Notes: generated by a model not told the origin, from the sequence alone. A stretch of 64,000 bases of DNA from Streptococcus penaeicida (GCF_002887775.1 NZ_LOCM01000033.1:62001-126000), one strand, 5' to 3'; shown: positions 8,679 through 20,818, counted from the stretch's first letter. Numbers and translations: made by a program.

Positions 8679-10646
8679 CTAATACTTGCCTAAATCCCTC
8701 AAGCTGGTATGATTTTCTTGAATCCGTCGGAACATTTTTTCCATATCTGCTTTACTAAAATGAATCAATACTGGTCTACCATGAGGACAATTATAAGGAT
8801 TTTTGCATTGAGCTAGTTGTAGAAGCAATTGTCGCGCTGAATAATCATCTAGTGTATGGTTTGCCTTGATAGATTTTTTACAACTCATCATAATGGCCAA
8901 CTCAGCACGGTAGGTTTTAATCGAAACTTCTTGGGTCAAGAGCAGCATATCGCACATCTCATAAACCCCTGATTCAATCTCACTTTCCTTCATCCAAATG
9001 GGATGTTCCCTCAAGATAAAGGTGTTGTTACCATAAGGTTCCAGATAAATGCCAACTTCATTCAGTAAAGGCATTTTTTCTTGCAGATTTAGGAAATCAG
9101 CCCCTGAAAACTCAAATAAATAAGGTACTAAAAGTTGCTGTAAACTACTGTCAACTTCCCCAATTTTTTCCCGATAATATTCATACTTGACACGTTCTTG
9201 CGCCGCATGTTGGTCAATAATAAAGAGGCCCTGATTGCCTTGAGCAAACAGATAAGTCCCGTGCATTTGACCAAAATAATCGAGTTCAGGGAAGGTTGAC
9301 GCCTCTTCATTTTCTAGCTTATCAACCAGCTGTTCCAATTTCTTTTTATTTTTTAGAATTTGGTCGGAATGGTCTCCATCTTCCAATTCTAAATTGGGGC
9401 GACTAGCATGCTTAACAGAAGACTGCATGTTTACAGCTGGGCCTTCTTCAACAGAGTTGACAGCCTTGTAAACATCTACCCTGTCATCATTAATGACCGG
9501 TCTATCCTCGCTAACTTCATTTTTTTCCACAAAAAAGTCATTGCGTTGAGGGTCATAATAAAGTTTACTAGACTGTAAAGGCAAACGTGTTTGTTCCACT
9601 TTAACTTTTGTTCTAGTAGATGATTTAGCCAAATTTTCTAAAGCATCTGGAATCAAATCTTGGACTTTAAGAGCATCCGCAATAGCTGCAGAAATCAGTG
9701 CCATCAATTCTTTTTCTTTAGAAATACGCACTTCTTGTTTGGTAGGATGAACATTGACATCAGCTAAATAGGGATCAATTTGAATATCAATAACCACAAT
9801 TGGAAAACGACCGACCATCAACTTAGATCCATAACCATCAAGAATAGCCCGATTCAAGAGAAAGTTTTTGATGTAGCGACCATTAATTAATAGGGTGATA
9901 TAGTTACGATTAGCTCTGGTTAATTCTGGCAAGCTAACGTAACCAGACACTTCAAAGTCCAAATCAGCATTGGAAATTTCCACCATCTTTTTAGCCGTTT
10001 GCAAGCCATAAATGCCAGCAATTGCCTGTTTTAATTGCCCAGATCCAGATGTATTGGTCATTTCCCGACCATCACTAATTAAACGGAAAGCAATCTCAGG
10101 ATGCCCTAGACTCAAACGATTAACCACATCGACAATATGAGCCAACTCCGACTGCATACTCTTCATGTACTTGAGACGAGCAGGGGTATTGTAAAAAAGG
10201 TTTTCAACTGTGATTTTAGTTCCGACAGGCGTTGAAAAATCCTCTGTTTTTTCAATTTTCCCGCCACGCACAAAAATCCGCGAACCAGATTGGGCACTTT
10301 CAGTTGCCGTTTCAATGGTTAATTCACTAATGGAAGCAATAGATGGAAGAGCTTCACCGCGGAAGCCTAGCGTTCTAATCCGGAAAAGATCACTTTGATT
10401 TTTAATTTTACTGGTGGCATGTCTCAAGATACTTTTTGGTAAATCTTGAGCTGACATGCCTTCCCCGTTATCCGTGATTTTGATTGATTTTAAGCCAGAC
10501 TCTTCTATTTCAATAGTAATTTGACTACTAGCCGCATCAATTGCATTTTCGACCAATTCTTTAACGACACTAGCGGGGCGTTCAATAACTTCGCCCGCCG
10601 CAATTTGATTGGCCAATATTTCTGGTAGCTCGACTATTTTATTCAT
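8679..10646 (-). CDS. mutL: DNA mismatch repair protein MutL
   Basis: 655 residues. The GHKL ATPase motifs are intact: ELVENAIDA (Asn/Asp of motif I), DNGEGM (II) and TLGFRGEAL (III), and [10 protein letters not shown] ends the N-terminal half. The C-terminal dimerisation domain contains [12 protein letters not shown] and ends [15 protein letters not shown] is the DQHAxxERI-type motif of Gram-positive MutL endonucleases. MutL couples MutS mismatch recognition to downstream processing. It follows mutS after a terminator and a 300-bp gap, so it probably has its own promoter. Confidence 0.96.
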   Translation of the reverse strand: MNKIVELPEILANQIAAGEVIERPASVVKELVENAIDAASSQITIEIEESGLKSIKITDNGEGMSAQDLPKSILRHATSKIKNQSDLFRIRTLGFRGEALPSIASISELTIETATESAQSGSRIFVRGGKIEKTEDFSTPVGTKITVENLFYNTPARLKYMKSMQSELAHIVDVVNRLSLGHPEIAFRLISDGREMTNTSGSGQLKQAIAGIYGLQTAKKMVEISNADLDFEVSGYVSLPELTRANRNYITLLINGRYIKNFLLNRAILDGYGSKLMVGRFPIVVIDIQIDPYLADVNVHPTKQEVRISKEKELMALISAAIADALKVQDLIPDALENLAKSSTRTKVKVEQTRLPLQSSKLYYDPQRNDFFVEKNEVSEDRPVINDDRVDVYKAVNSVEEGPAVNMQSSVKHASRPNLELEDGDHSDQILKNKKKLEQLVDKLENEEASTFPELDYFGQMHGTYLFAQGNQGLFIIDQHAAQERVKYEYYREKIGEVDSSLQQLLVPYLFEFSGADFLNLQEKMPLLNEVGIYLEPYGNNTFILREHPIWMKESEIESGVYEMCDMLLLTQEVSIKTYRAELAIMMSCKKSIKANHTLDDYSARQLLLQLAQCKNPYNCPHGRPVLIHFSKADMEKMFRRIQENHTSLRDLGKY

Positions 10647-10947
10647 TGACTTGACCTCACATTCTTAAGGAATATTATAACATAAAAGGGAAAGAGACTT
10701 TGGCCTTTTTCTAATTCCCGAAAATGGAGGCACTTCACTTCTTTTTTATTTTGTACAAATCAGATCAAACTTGTTACTTATGTATACTAATTTCACTTTA
10801 GTCACACTTGTTATTTCAAAAGCGTATTTACAGACTTTTGTTGTCAAGCTGACTTGCAAAACCCTTTATATTAAAGCATCTGTCCTGTCAATTGACAGTT
10901 CTGTAAAGTTATTAAAAACTACAAAAAAACAATCCATAGGATTGTTT
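10647..10947. other. mutS-mutL intergenic region
   Basis: No convincing gene on either strand. It contains a perfect 14-bp palindrome CTGTCAATTGACAG at 10885-10898 just downstream of the mutS terminator. AT-rich sequence upstream of mutL probably holds its promoter. Confidence 0.6.
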
Positions 10948-10949
10948 TT
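10922..10949 (-). terminator. Intrinsic terminator of mutS
   Basis: The minus strand has AAAAACAATCC-TAT-GGATTGTTTTTTT and overlaps the mutS stop codon. Confidence 0.85.
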
Positions 10950-13497
10950 AAAGGTCTTTTTTCAAGTCATAAAGGATGGTCATAGCTTCCATAGGCGTCA
11001 AATTCATGACATCAATTTCCTTTAGTTTTTCAATGATATGCTCGTGATTATCATTTGCGAATAAATCTAACTGTTGGTTACTTTCAGTAGTATCTACTTT
11101 TGCTTTCTCAGTCAAAGGTGTAGCCACTGATTTGGATTGGCTTTCTAACTCCCTTAATATCTTATCAGCTCTTTGTAAAAGATTTTGTGGTAAGCCAGCA
11201 ATTTTGGCGACATGGATACCATAGGATTTATCGGCTGGCCCTTCAGAAATCTTATGCAAGAAAGTCACCTCTCCTGCTTTTTCCAAAGTTGCAACGTGAA
11301 CATTATGCAGACCCGATAATTCTTGAGACAAGGCTGTCAATTCATGATAATGGGTAGCAAATAGAGTTTTGGCACCTACATTATCGTGGATATATTCAAT
11401 GATTGACTGGGCAAGTGCCATACCATCGTAGGTTGCTGTTCCCCTACCAAGTTCATCAAAAAGAATCAAAGAATTTTGGCTAGCTCGCTTGATAGCTTGA
11501 TTAGCTTCCATCATCTCAACCATGAAAGTTGATTGTCCAGAAATCAAGTCGTCAGCAGCACCAATTCGGGTGAATATGGCATCAAATAGTGGTAAGTTGG
11601 CTTGATCAGCCGATACATAAGAACCCATTTGGGCCATAATGACCGTCAAAGCCAGTTGACGCATGTAAGTCGACTTACCACTCATATTTGGTCCAGTAAT
11701 CAATTGAATGGTTACTTGATCACCTAAATCAATACTATTTGGGATGTACTCTCTAACACCCATGACTTTTTCAACAACAGCATGACGACCATTAATAATG
11801 GAAACCTCTTTACTATGGTTAAACTGTGGTCGTACATAATGGTTGTTTTCAGCCACCTGAGCTAAACTTTGTAAGACATCGACTGTGGCAATGGCTTTGG
11901 CTAAGAGTTGCAAACGTGAAATGTAGGATTCTACCTGAGCTCGCACCCTCATGAAGATATCGTATTCTAATTGAGCTGATTCTTCACGCGCCTCCAGCAT
12001 CTCCCCTTCAATCTTAGCTAACTCGGCCGTGCCATATCGCTCCGAATTTTTCAGCGTTGCTTTTCTAAAGAAATGGTCAGGAACCATGGAAAGATTAGAG
12101 TTGGTTACGTGGAAATAATAACCATCTTTTTTATTGTAATCAATCTTGAGGTTATTGATGCCACTAGCCGCACGCTCCTTAGTCTCAATTTCGGCAATCC
12201 AACCGGTCCCTTCCTTCATGACCTTACGATAATGGTCCAAACGCTCATCAAAGCCGGTCCGAATAATGTTTCCTTCACTGATGGTTGTTTGGGCATTTGG
12301 GTCAATAGCTGAGCGGATCAGACTTTCGAGTTCTGGGATTTCGTCGATTTGCTCGATTAAATCAGCCAATTCCGCATGGCCAATGGCAACTAAAACAGCC
12401 TTGATGTAGGGCACCTGCGCTAAGGTCTGTCCTAATTGAAGAAGATCTTTAGGATTAACCTTACCAAATGAAACGCGACTTGACAGTCTTTCAATGTCAT
12501 AGACACCTTTCAGACTGTCACTCAAATCAGCTCTTTCGATAAAGTTTTCTAAGAGTATTTGAATGATATTTTGGCGCTGAGTAATAGCTTCTTCACTAAT
12601 TAAGGGACGGTCAATCCAGGTTCTCAAAAGACGCATTCCCATTGCCGTCTTGGTTTCATCCAATAGCCAGTAGAGAGAGCCATGTTTCTTACCCGTTCTA
12701 GCATTCTCAATGAGGTCTAAGCTTGCTTTGGTACTAAAGGACATTTGCAAGTAGTCCTTGATTTCATAATGAACAAGCTTTTGCAAATGGGATAATTCTC
12801 GCATTTGCGTCTCTTGAATATAGGCTAACAATTTAGCAGCAACTGTCTTTTCAAGCTCTGATATATCAGCATCTAAAAGTGTCGTCTCGTCACTTACCTC
12901 TTGACTAAATGTCAGCAACAAGTTATGGTCTTGTCTCAATAGTTTTTCTTGACTGTCACTTAAGTCAAAGCCTACAAGGACTTCTTTGGCTTTAAGATTG
13001 AGAATCTCACTACTAAGGCTGGTGAAATCTGACAAGGTCGTCACATAAAATTCACCTGTCGCCAAGTCCATGTATGAGAGTCCAAATTGATTGCCATTGC
13101 TATCGATGGCTACTAAAAAGTTATTGGCTGAGTTGGGTTTAGCAGAGTCGACAACTGTTCCCGGAGTAATGACCTGAACAACTTCACGCTTGACCACTCC
13201 AACAGCTTTTTTAGGGTCTTCCATCTGTTCTGCAATGGCCACTTTATAACCCAATTCAATTAAAACATCAATATATTGTTGAACGGAATGATGAGGTACT
13301 CCCGCCATTGGAATTGGATTTTCAGCATTTTTATTACGACTGGTTAATCCTATTTCTAAAATTTGCGCTGCTTTAACCGCATCCTCATAAAATAATTCGT
13401 AAAAATCTCCCATTCTAAAAAGCAAAAAAGCATCTGGATAATCTGCTTTTATGTCCAGATACTGTTGCATTCCAGGAGAAATCTTAGGATTGGACAT
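10948..13497 (-). CDS. mutS: DNA mismatch repair protein MutS
   Basis: 849 residues. The mismatch-reading Phe-X-Glu is in [10 protein letters not shown] near the N terminus. The C-terminal ABC ATPase has Walker [11 protein letters not shown], signature STFMVEM and Walker [12 protein letters not shown], followed by ATHYHEL; the tail (LDLFAND ... [14 protein letters not shown]) is the beta-clamp/dimerisation region. The ATG at 13497 has AAGGAGG 6 nt upstream; an in-frame TTG two codons earlier is less likely. The start overlaps the upstream YlbF-family gene, suggesting coupled translation. Confidence 0.97.
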   Translation of the reverse strand: MSNPKISPGMQQYLDIKADYPDAFLLFRMGDFYELFYEDAVKAAQILEIGLTSRNKNAENPIPMAGVPHHSVQQYIDVLIELGYKVAIAEQMEDPKKAVGVVKREVVQVITPGTVVDSAKPNSANNFLVAIDSNGNQFGLSYMDLATGEFYVTTLSDFTSLSSEILNLKAKEVLVGFDLSDSQEKLLRQDHNLLLTFSQEVSDETTLLDADISELEKTVAAKLLAYIQETQMRELSHLQKLVHYEIKDYLQMSFSTKASLDLIENARTGKKHGSLYWLLDETKTAMGMRLLRTWIDRPLISEEAITQRQNIIQILLENFIERADLSDSLKGVYDIERLSSRVSFGKVNPKDLLQLGQTLAQVPYIKAVLVAIGHAELADLIEQIDEIPELESLIRSAIDPNAQTTISEGNIIRTGFDERLDHYRKVMKEGTGWIAEIETKERAASGINNLKIDYNKKDGYYFHVTNSNLSMVPDHFFRKATLKNSERYGTAELAKIEGEMLEAREESAQLEYDIFMRVRAQVESYISRLQLLAKAIATVDVLQSLAQVAENNHYVRPQFNHSKEVSIINGRHAVVEKVMGVREYIPNSIDLGDQVTIQLITGPNMSGKSTYMRQLALTVIMAQMGSYVSADQANLPLFDAIFTRIGAADDLISGQSTFMVEMMEANQAIKRASQNSLILFDELGRGTATYDGMALAQSIIEYIHDNVGAKTLFATHYHELTALSQELSGLHNVHVATLEKAGEVTFLHKISEGPADKSYGIHVAKIAGLPQNLLQRADKILRELESQSKSVATPLTEKAKVDTTESNQQLDLFANDNHEHIIEKLKEIDVMNLTPMEAMTILYDLKKDL

Positions 13498-13837
13498 CCC
13501 CAACCTCCTTATTAACTTTTTCTTCTATCGTCTTTGTAATATATTGTATCAAATCACTGGCATCTTGCATCTTTTCACGATAATCTTCGACTAACGGGTG
13601 GTTTTCGAGTTCTTCTTCAATCGTTTCCGCAAGTTTACCGGACTGATTTGCTGCTCTCTCTTTTTCAATCTGCTTAAAAAGAACTGCATCTTGTTGATTT
13701 TTTTTCATTTCAAAAGCTAATGCTTGCAATTCAGGATGCTCTTGCATTTGTTTTTCAATGCTTTTGAAGGATTGGATACTGGGATGATTAGCAATAGCAG
13801 TTAAGAGTTGAGTGAGTGAGTCATCATAAAGTGTCAT
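13484..13837 (-). CDS. YlbF/YmcA family protein
   Basis: 117 residues, predicted almost entirely alpha-helical, with the YlbF/YmcA pattern of short amphipathic helices ([37 protein letters not shown]). In Bacillus subtilis, family members form a complex with YaaT that affects RNA maturation and development. The function in streptococci is not established. It overlaps argR by 4 nt upstream and mutS by 14 nt downstream, forming an argR-ylbF-mutS unit. Confidence 0.85.
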   Translation of the reverse strand: MTLYDDSLTQLLTAIANHPSIQSFKSIEKQMQEHPELQALAFEMKKNQQDAVLFKQIEKERAANQSGKLAETIEEELENHPLVEDYREKMQDASDLIQYITKTIEEKVNKEVGDVQS

Positions 13838-14271
13838 ATGCTTAAGACCAAATCTTTTTCAAAACGCTCTGCAATTTCTTCGTTGCGACAAATAACCAAT
13901 AAAGTATCAGCTCCTGCAACAGTACCAATGATTTCGTCGATATCGTCATTATCAATTAAATTAGCTAAAACATCTGCTTCACCTAAATTTGTATGGAGGA
14001 CAAGCATAAAGCCAGCACGGTCCACTTTTAAAACATAATAACGAACATCTGGGCTAAATGGAGAAGCCATTGGTTCTGATAAACTGTAATAGAGTTTTCC
14101 TTCTTCATTACGAAGTTTTAATAAACCAATTTCACGCAAATCACGAGATAGGGTTGCTTGTGTTACCCTAATGCCTTCTTTACTGAGAAAATTTTTGATT
14201 TCCTCTTGCGTTCCAATATGTTCCGATTGGATGATGCGCTTGATTTGATTTTGTCGCTCAATTTTATTCAT
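13834..14271 (-). CDS. argR: ArgR family arginine repressor
   Basis: 145 residues. The N-terminal winged helix contains [20 protein letters not shown] and [18 protein letters not shown]. The C-terminal oligomerisation/arginine-binding domain has [34 protein letters not shown]. ArgR regulators hexamerise with arginine and bind ARG boxes. It is divergent from argS, as in other streptococci, and may govern argS or arginine metabolism genes elsewhere. Streptococci often have several ArgR paralogues, so which one this is cannot be decided here. Confidence 0.93.
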   Translation of the reverse strand: MNKIERQNQIKRIIQSEHIGTQEEIKNFLSKEGIRVTQATLSRDLREIGLLKLRNEEGKLYYSLSEPMASPFSPDVRYYVLKVDRAGFMLVLHTNLGEADVLANLIDNDDIDEIIGTVAGADTLLVICRNEEIAERFEKDLVLSI

Positions 14272-14521
14272 CTGTTCCCACCCTCTTGTATAATTATCCT
14301 TTTAAATTATATCAAAAAATACATAATTTTTCATTAACTTATCATTTGTTTTAGATTTCCCTAGCTTTTAGCTAGCCTGAAAACCCTTTAAAATTAAACT
14401 TAACCATTCTATTTTAAACTTTCGACCAAAAAGAAAGTGTAAGATTTATCACATTTTTCGATAAAAAGTGATTTTAGTATAATTTCCCAAATCATTTCTT
14501 CTTTATTTTGAGAAAATGTGA

Positions 14522-14527
14522 TAGAAT
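14522..14527 (+). promoter_or_regulatory. Possible extended -10 of argS
   Basis: TGA-TAGAAT (TG at 14519-14520) lies about 30 nt before the argS start with no good -35. A second TATAAT lies about 50 nt further upstream. The argR-argS gap (14272-14557) has no gene. Confidence 0.4.
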
Positions 14528-14557
14528 GGAGTGACAAACTATTTTAGGAGAAACAAG

Positions 14558-16246
14558 ATGGATACTAAATCATTAATTGCGAGCGAAATTGCAAAAGTGG
14601 TTCCTGAGTTGGACCAAGAAACAATCTATAACTTGCTTGAAACACCAAAAAATTCTGACATGGGAGATATTGCTTTCCCTGCTTTTAGCCTTGCTAAAGT
14701 GCTCCGCAAAGCTCCACAAATGATTGCTGCTGAGCTATCTGAAAAAATCGACCAAAGCCAATTCGAAAAGATTATGGCAGTAGGGCCTTACATCAACTTC
14801 TTCTTAGATAAAGCAGCCATCTCTAAAGATGTTCTCCATGCCGTTATCTCAGAAAAAGCTGACTATGGTCAACAACATATTGGTGACGGCCAAAATATTA
14901 CACTTGATATGTCAAGTCCTAACATTGCGAAACCTTTCTCAGTTGGTCACTTGCGTTCAACTGTTATTGCCGATTCAATTGGTCATATCTACTCTAAACT
15001 TGGCTATAACTCAATCCGTATCAATCACCTTGGGGACTGGGGTAAACAGTTCGGTATGTTGATCGTTGCTTACAAACTTTGGGGTAACCGTGAAGCAGTT
15101 GAAGCAAATCCAATTGATGAATTGCTTAAGCTTTATGTTCGTATCAATGCTGAAGCTGAGGAAAATCCAGAATTAGATGAACAAGCTCGTCAATGGTTCA
15201 AGAAATTGGAAGATGGCGACAAAGAAGCTTGGGATTTATGGCAATGGTTCCGTGATGAAAGTCTTGTTGAATTCAACCGTATCTACGATAAATTAGATGT
15301 TTCATTTGACCACTTCCACGGTGAAGCTTTCTACAATGATAAAATGGATGAAGGTATTAAGATTCTAGAAGATAAAAACCTTCTTAAAGAATCTAAAGGT
15401 GCTCAAATTGTTGACCTTGAAAAATACAACCTTCCACCAGCATTAATTAAAAAATCAGATGGTGCAACACTTTATATCACTCGTGATATGGCGACTGCAA
15501 TGTACCGTCAACGTACTTTTAACTTTGTTAAAAACATTTATGTTGTTGGACAAGAACAATCTCATCACTTCAAACAATTAAAAGCTGTTCTGAAAGAAAT
15601 GGGATTTGATTGGTCTGATGATATGATCCACGTTTCATTTGGTCTTGTAACTAAAAACAAGAAAAAATTATCAACACGTAAAGGGAATATCATCCGTCTT
15701 GAGCCAACTCTTGACGAAGCTGTTGCTCGTGCCTTAACACAAATTGAATCTAAAAACCCAGACTTAGAAAACAAAGAAGCTGTTGCTCATGCTGTTGGGG
15801 TTGGGGCTGTTAAGTTCTACGATTTGAAAACCGACCGTGACAATGGTTATGACTTCGATTTAGAAGCTATGGTCTCCTTTGAAGGAGAAACTGGTCCTTA
15901 CGTTCAATACACATATGCACGTATCCAATCAATCCTTCGTAAAGCTGATTTCACACCAGATGCTAACAAAGATTATTCTTTAAACGACATTGAATCTTGG
16001 GAAATCGTTAAATTACTTCAAAGCTTTGCTGCTAACGTTGAACGTGCTGCAGATAAATATGACCCATCTATCATTGCTAAATTTGCTATCCAATTGGCAC
16101 AAGCATTCAATAAATATTATGCCCATACTCGCATCCTTGACGAATCTAATGAACGCGAAAGCCGTTTGGCGCTCTGTTATTCTACAGCAATCGTCCTCAA
16201 AGAAGCTCTTCGCCTCTTAGGTGTTCAAGCTCCAGAAAAAATGTAA
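14558..16246 (+). CDS. argS: Arginyl-tRNA synthetase
   Basis: 562 residues of a class I enzyme. It shows [17 protein letters not shown], with the HIGH-like motif as VGHL, and ends in the DALR anticodon-binding domain (YTHTRI-like [20 protein letters not shown]). It charges tRNA-Arg with arginine in the cytosol. The ATG at 14558 has TTAGGAG 7 nt upstream; the frame is open nine codons further upstream but that start lacks a ribosome-binding site and is not family-like. It is divergent from argR and ends in a bidirectional terminator. Confidence 0.96.
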   Translation: MDTKSLIASEIAKVVPELDQETIYNLLETPKNSDMGDIAFPAFSLAKVLRKAPQMIAAELSEKIDQSQFEKIMAVGPYINFFLDKAAISKDVLHAVISEKADYGQQHIGDGQNITLDMSSPNIAKPFSVGHLRSTVIADSIGHIYSKLGYNSIRINHLGDWGKQFGMLIVAYKLWGNREAVEANPIDELLKLYVRINAEAEENPELDEQARQWFKKLEDGDKEAWDLWQWFRDESLVEFNRIYDKLDVSFDHFHGEAFYNDKMDEGIKILEDKNLLKESKGAQIVDLEKYNLPPALIKKSDGATLYITRDMATAMYRQRTFNFVKNIYVVGQEQSHHFKQLKAVLKEMGFDWSDDMIHVSFGLVTKNKKKLSTRKGNIIRLEPTLDEAVARALTQIESKNPDLENKEAVAHAVGVGAVKFYDLKTDRDNGYDFDLEAMVSFEGETGPYVQYTYARIQSILRKADFTPDANKDYSLNDIESWEIVKLLQSFAANVERAADKYDPSIIAKFAIQLAQAFNKYYAHTRILDESNERESRLALCYSTAIVLKEALRLLGVQAPEKM

Positions 16247-16257
16247 TCCATCTTAAT

Positions 16258-16292
16258 ACAAAAAAGTTCTACTCTTTTAAGAATAGAACTTT
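16258..16292. terminator. Bidirectional terminator between argS and yitT
   Basis: AAAAAGTTCTA and TAGAACTTTTTTT form a strong stem with T runs on both strands between the convergent genes. Confidence 0.85.
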
Positions 16293-16297
16293 TTTTC

Positions 16298-17179
16298 TTA
16301 TACTGGTTTATCATAATTTTTACGGCGAATTTTGAAATCAGAGCTAACAACTTCATCCACATCAACGATGGAGATAAAGGCATCTGGATCTAAGTCTGCT
16401 AAAATTCGTTTCACTTCTCTGACTTCATTTGGGCTCAGAGTGACATACATGACATTATACTCATTTCCTGAATAAGCACCTTCTCCTTTTAAGTAAGTCA
16501 CACCACGGTTAATCTCTGTTTGAATTGCCTGTGCGGCAGCTTTGGAGTGTTTAGTAATAATAATCATCCCACGGATGGTATAACCACCGTTTTGAACAAC
16601 AGTTAGGACTTGGCTAAAAACAAAGCTAGCAACTAGTGTATAAAGCATGTGTTTCAAGTCAATATAGGTTAATGAGGCAGTTAAAATGACAGCATCAATG
16701 GCAAGTAAGGTTTGCCCAAGTTTGATTCCCATTTTTTCTTCTGCAATACGACCAATAATATCAGTACCACCAGTTGTCGCCCCGTATCGGAAAACAAGGC
16801 CACAACCAACACCTGCAAAAAGACCTGCTACTACAGAGACCAACATCATATCATGCTCAAGGCCCAGCTCAATTGGAATTTTTTGCCAAATCCAAATAAA
16901 GATAGACATTGTCACTGTGCCATAAATGGTTAAGGCTAGTGAACGGCGACCAAAAATCATAGCTCCAATGATAAATAATGGAATATTCAGAATTAATGAA
17001 GAATAAGCAGGGTTGATACCTATAAGTGCGTGTAACATCAAGGTTAAGCCCGATACACCGCCTTCGGCTAATTTATTAGCCATATTGAAGTTTACAAAGC
17101 CAAACGAGTAGATGGCAACCCCAATAGTAATAATTACTAGAGCGCGTATCCGAGATAACCAAAGATTAAATTTTGTCAT
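16298..17179 (-). CDS. YitT family membrane protein (first of three paralogues)
   Basis: 293 residues: five to six membrane segments (YitT_membrane, formerly DUF161; NMANKLAEGGVSGLTLML, GVGCGLVFRYGATTGGTDIIG) followed by a soluble DUF2179 domain from about residue 210 (GYTIRGMIIIT, ITVE-like GVTYLKGEGAYSG, ALSRTEV-like TLSPNEVREVK). DUF2179 resembles ligand-binding PII-like folds. The family's transport substrate is not established. GGAG lies 5 nt before the ATG. Part of a run of three related genes, apparently separate from the other two because a terminator lies between. Confidence 0.9.
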   Translation of the reverse strand: MTKFNLWLSRIRALVIITIGVAIYSFGFVNFNMANKLAEGGVSGLTLMLHALIGINPAYSSLILNIPLFIIGAMIFGRRSLALTIYGTVTMSIFIWIWQKIPIELGLEHDMMLVSVVAGLFAGVGCGLVFRYGATTGGTDIIGRIAEEKMGIKLGQTLLAIDAVILTASLTYIDLKHMLYTLVASFVFSQVLTVVQNGGYTIRGMIIITKHSKAAAQAIQTEINRGVTYLKGEGAYSGNEYNVMYVTLSPNEVREVKRILADLDPDAFISIVDVDEVVSSDFKIRRKNYDKPV

Positions 17180-17188
17180 TTCAACTCC

Positions 17189-17227
17189 TTATTTTTACAA
17201 AAAACTAGTTGCTTCAAAAAGAAGCAA
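17189..17227 (-). terminator. Intrinsic terminator after the second yitT gene
   Basis: The minus strand has CTAGTTTGCTTC-TTTTT-GAAGCAACTAGTTTTTT. It lies directly after the stop of the 17233-18111 gene. Confidence 0.8.
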
Positions 17228-17232
17228 ACTAG

Positions 17233-18111
17233 CTATATCTTTTTCTTACGTTTTTTCTTCTTGGGAATGAAGAAATCTGGACTATTAATTTCATCCATAT
17301 CGAAGATGGAAACAAAAGCCCTGGGATCAATCTCGTTAATAACCTCTTTAACTTCCCTGACTTCTGTACGACTGAGGGCAGTATAGATAACTTTTTTCTC
17401 TCTTGCAGAGTAGGCACCTTCACCATTGAGATAGGTTACTCCTCGCCCTAACTCTTCCATGATGAATTTAGCTATCTCGAGAGCATTTTCTGAGACAATA
17501 ATAGTACCTCTAACAGAGTAACCGCCATTTTGCACCAGATGAACTATGCGACCATACATAAAGCTGGCAATTAAAGCATACATCATATCTGGAATGGAGA
17601 TATAGGTTAAAGATAGTATCATCACAAAAATATCGATGGCAAGTAGTGCCTGATTAAGTTGTAATCCTAATTTAGTCTCCATCAGCTTCCCAATAATATC
17701 GGCACCACCAATGGTCCCACCACTACGGAAAACCAGTCCGCCACCAAGACCTCCGATAATCCCTGCCATTAAGGATATGACTAGTTTATCGTGATCTAAA
17801 TCGATAACTAGTGGCAACCTTTGAAAGAGCCAAATAAAGAAATAGAGAGAAACAACACCAAATACTGTATAAATGGTTGACCTTCTCCCGAAATACTTGG
17901 CACCAATAAAAACTAAGGGTAGGTTAATGGCATAACCCGAAATGATTGGATCAATATTTAAAACAGCTTTTCCGACCAGAGTTAAACCAGCCATGCCGTT
18001 TGCGGCAATACGATTTGCCATGTAAAAATAAACAAAGGCAAAGGCGTAGACCGCTGAACCAGCTAATATATAAGCAAATTTTTTGATTTCTACTTTACTA
18101 TCAAATGGCAT
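17233..18111 (-). CDS. YitT family membrane protein (second paralogue)
   Basis: 292 residues with the same layout as its neighbour: membrane part (YMANRIAANGMAGLTLVG, GGGLVFRSGGTIGGADIIG) and C-terminal DUF2179 (GYSVRGTIIVSENA, GVTYLNGEGAYSAREKKVIYTALSRTEVREVKE), ending in a lysine-rich tail. GGAGG precedes the ATG. It lies 24 nt after the third paralogue and probably shares its transcript. It is closer to the 16298 gene than to the 18136 gene, so the pair probably arose by a later duplication. Confidence 0.9.
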   Translation of the reverse strand: MPFDSKVEIKKFAYILAGSAVYAFAFVYFYMANRIAANGMAGLTLVGKAVLNIDPIISGYAINLPLVFIGAKYFGRRSTIYTVFGVVSLYFFIWLFQRLPLVIDLDHDKLVISLMAGIIGGLGGGLVFRSGGTIGGADIIGKLMETKLGLQLNQALLAIDIFVMILSLTYISIPDMMYALIASFMYGRIVHLVQNGGYSVRGTIIVSENALEIAKFIMEELGRGVTYLNGEGAYSAREKKVIYTALSRTEVREVKEVINEIDPRAFVSIFDMDEINSPDFFIPKKKKRKKKI

Positions 18112-18135
18112 CCCAACCTCCAGTTTTTCTAAATG

Positions 18136-19077
18136 CTAATCATCCTCTACAAAGCGCCCGATAATGCGGACATTTTCAGCAACGGAGATAAAGGCCGTTG
18201 GATCGGTTCTTAACATTAAAAATTTAAAATCATTATATTCTTCTTGCGTCAAAATGGTAATTAAGACTGCCTTATGAACATGTTTATAGGTTCCTTCAGC
18301 GTCATTGATACAGGTCACCCCACGATGCAGCTTGTGGTGAATTGTTTTGATGACTTTTTCAGGATATTCGGTCACAATCATGGCTTGCATTTTCTTTTGC
18401 TTGGTGTAAATAGCGTCAGTAATCCTGGAGCAAACAAAGATTGCCACCATTGAATAAAGAGCATATTGCCAACCAAATAAGATTCCTGCAAAAATCATGA
18501 TGATAGCATTAACTGCTAAGGCAATCTTGCCTACATCACTACCTGTCTTCTTGCGAATGGCTAAGCTGACAATATCTGTACCACCACTAGAAATCCGAGA
18601 TTTCAAACCTAGTCCAATCCCTAAGCCCATTAATAAACCACCAAAAATAGCATTAATGAGAGGGTCTTCCGTCAGAGTCACTTGTGGCATAATCTGAATG
18701 AAGAAAGAAGACATGGAAACCGTAATGAAGGTAAAGATAGTAAATTTATGGCCTATTTGGTACCAAGATAAAAGTAACAAGGGTACATTAATGGCATAAA
18801 AAGCTACCGAAATAGGTATCGTAAAGCCAATAAAACGACCTGAGATTGCCGAAATAACTTGGGCCAAACCTGTCGCTCCACTGGAATAAACATGACCGGG
18901 TTGAAAGAAGAAATTAACAGCGACACTGGATAGTATCCCATACAAGATCGAGGCTGAAATTTTTTCAGCATATTTCTCTTTAGAGATACTGCGTAAGGCC
19001 TTTAATAAACCTACCTTTTTAGCACCCCGGCTAATAACGTATTTAACTCTTTTCTTGTAAGTTGTTTTTCTAATCAT
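18136..19077 (-). CDS. YitT family membrane protein (third, most divergent paralogue)
   Basis: 313 residues with an N-terminal basic extension (about 35 residues) before the membrane part ([38 protein letters not shown]) and a C-terminal DUF2179 ([39 protein letters not shown]). The start overlaps the aspS stop by 8 nt, so it is probably translated from the hisS-aspS transcript. It differs from the two downstream copies in the second half of the domain. Function unknown. Confidence 0.9.
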   Translation of the reverse strand: MIRKTTYKKRVKYVISRGAKKVGLLKALRSISKEKYAEKISASILYGILSSVAVNFFFQPGHVYSSGATGLAQVISAISGRFIGFTIPISVAFYAINVPLLLLSWYQIGHKFTIFTFITVSMSSFFIQIMPQVTLTEDPLINAIFGGLLMGLGIGLGLKSRISSGGTDIVSLAIRKKTGSDVGKIALAVNAIIMIFAGILFGWQYALYSMVAIFVCSRITDAIYTKQKKMQAMIVTEYPEKVIKTIHHKLHRGVTCINDAEGTYKHVHKAVLITILTQEEYNDFKFLMLRTDPTAFISVAENVRIIGRFVEDD

Positions 19078-20818
19078 GACTTTCTACTTGAAGACTTAAT
19101 TCCTCTAATTGTTTGTCAGATACCAAGCTTGGTGCTTGGGTCATTGGATCACTTGCTTTATTATTTTTAGGGAAAGCAATGACTTCGCGAATATTATCTT
19201 TTCCAGCTAATAACATGACAAAACGGTCGAGACCAATTGCCAAACCACCGTGTGGTGGGAACCCATAATCCATAGCTTCTAATAAGAAACCAAATTGGTC
19301 AGCTGCCGATTCCGCTGTAAAGCCTAGGGCTTTGAACATGCGTTCCTGCATTTCTTTCTGGTTAATCCGCAGACTACCACCGCCCAATTCATAACCATTG
19401 AGTACAATGTCATAGGCAATGGCACGAACTTTAGCCAAATCACCTTCTAGTTCATGGACTGATTCTTCAGTTGGTAATGTGAATGGGTGGTGTGCCGACA
19501 TGTAACGGCCTTCTTCTTCTGACCACTCAAACATTGGCCAATCAACAACCCATAGGAAGTTGAACTTGCTGTTATCGATTAAGTCAAGTTCTTTGGCAAG
19601 GCGGCTGCGGAGGGCACCTAGTGTGTTATTAGCAACCTCTAATGCATCAGCGACAAATAGGACTAAATCATTTTCAGCTAGTTGTAAAGCGTCTGTCAAA
19701 TCTTGGTCAATTTCCGTTAGGAATTTGGCTACTGGTCCTGATAGGGAGCCATCGACTTTTTTAACCCAGGCTAAGCCTTTTGCACCAAACTGCTTAGCGA
19801 ATTCAGTCAATTTATCAATATCTTTACGAGAGAATTGGTCTGCTTTGCCTTTGACAACGATAGCTTTGACCGCCTCAGCTTCTGAAAAGACTTTAAAGTC
19901 TACACCTTTAACGACAGCAGTAACATCTTGTAGAAGCATCTCAAATCGGGTATCAGGTTTATCAGATCCGTAAAGATTCATGGCGTCATTGTATGCCATG
20001 CGTGGGAATGGTAGGGTAACATCCATTCCTTTTGTATCTTTCATGACTTTAGCAATCATGCCTTCAACGATATCTTGGATTTCTTGTTCTGATAGGAAGG
20101 ATGTTTCTAAATCGACCTGAGTAAATTCAGGCTGACGGTCTCCACGCAAGTCTTCATCGCGGAAACATTTTACTATTTGATAATAACGGTCAAAACCGGC
20201 ATTCATCAACAATTGTTTAGTTATCTGTGGACTTTGTGGCAAAGCGTAGAAATGACCTTGGCTAACCCGACTAGGAACCAAATAATCACGCGCACCTTCC
20301 GGAGTTGATTTAGTCAACATTGGTGTTTCCACATCAATAAAGTCTAAGCCATCAAGGTAATTGCGGATAGAATGGGTTACTTTTGCACGCAACTTGAAGT
20401 TTTCTAACATTTGCGGACGACGTAAGTCCAAGTAACGGTAGCGTAAACGCGTCTCATCACTCACTTCAGCATCATCTTTAATTTCAAAAGGTGTTGTTTT
20501 AGAAGCGTTCAAAATTGTCAAAGCAGTTACTTTTAGTTCAACCGCACCAGTAGCCAATTGGTCATTAGCCTGTTGACGGGCCTGAACCAAACCAGTCACT
20601 TCAATGACGTACTCACTACGAATACTCTCAGCAAGAGCAACCACCTCAGCACTTGTATCTTCAGGATTAATAACAAGTTGCATGATGCCCTCACGGTCGC
20701 GTAAATCGATAAAAATAAGGCCGCCCAAGTCTCTACGACGTCCAACCCAACCTTTTAAAGTAAGTTCTTGTCCAATGTGCTCTGATCGCACTTGACCAGC
20801 ATACATGCTACGTTTCAT
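19070..20818 (-). CDS. aspS: Aspartyl-tRNA synthetase
   Basis: 582 residues of a class IIb synthetase. The N-terminal OB-fold anticodon domain starts [25 protein letters not shown]. Motif 2 is in [23 protein letters not shown] and motif 3 in [13 protein letters not shown]; a bacterial insertion domain lies between. The ATG at 20818 matches other streptococcal AspS; the frame is open seven codons further upstream. It lies downstream of hisS, the usual pairing in Firmicutes. Confidence 0.95.
   Translation of the reverse strand: MKRSMYAGQVRSEHIGQELTLKGWVGRRRDLGGLIFIDLRDREGIMQLVINPEDTSAEVVALAESIRSEYVIEVTGLVQARQQANDQLATGAVELKVTALTILNASKTTPFEIKDDAEVSDETRLRYRYLDLRRPQMLENFKLRAKVTHSIRNYLDGLDFIDVETPMLTKSTPEGARDYLVPSRVSQGHFYALPQSPQITKQLLMNAGFDRYYQIVKCFRDEDLRGDRQPEFTQVDLETSFLSEQEIQDIVEGMIAKVMKDTKGMDVTLPFPRMAYNDAMNLYGSDKPDTRFEMLLQDVTAVVKGVDFKVFSEAEAVKAIVVKGKADQFSRKDIDKLTEFAKQFGAKGLAWVKKVDGSLSGPVAKFLTEIDQDLTDALQLAENDLVLFVADALEVANNTLGALRSRLAKELDLIDNSKFNFLWVVDWPMFEWSEEEGRYMSAHHPFTLPTEESVHELEGDLAKVRAIAYDIVLNGYELGGGSLRINQKEMQERMFKALGFTAESAADQFGFLLEAMDYGFPPHGGLAIGLDRFVMLLAGKDNIREVIAFPKNNKASDPMTQAPSLVSDKQLEELSLQVESHD

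Noticed and set aside
10771..11025. 84-residue plus-strand frame between mutL and mutS
   Set aside because: No ribosome-binding site; its second half is antisense to mutS and includes the mutS terminator.
14272..14557. ARG box between argR and argS
   Set aside because: TACATAATTTTTCATTA near 14321 resembles half of an ARG box only loosely, too weak to list.
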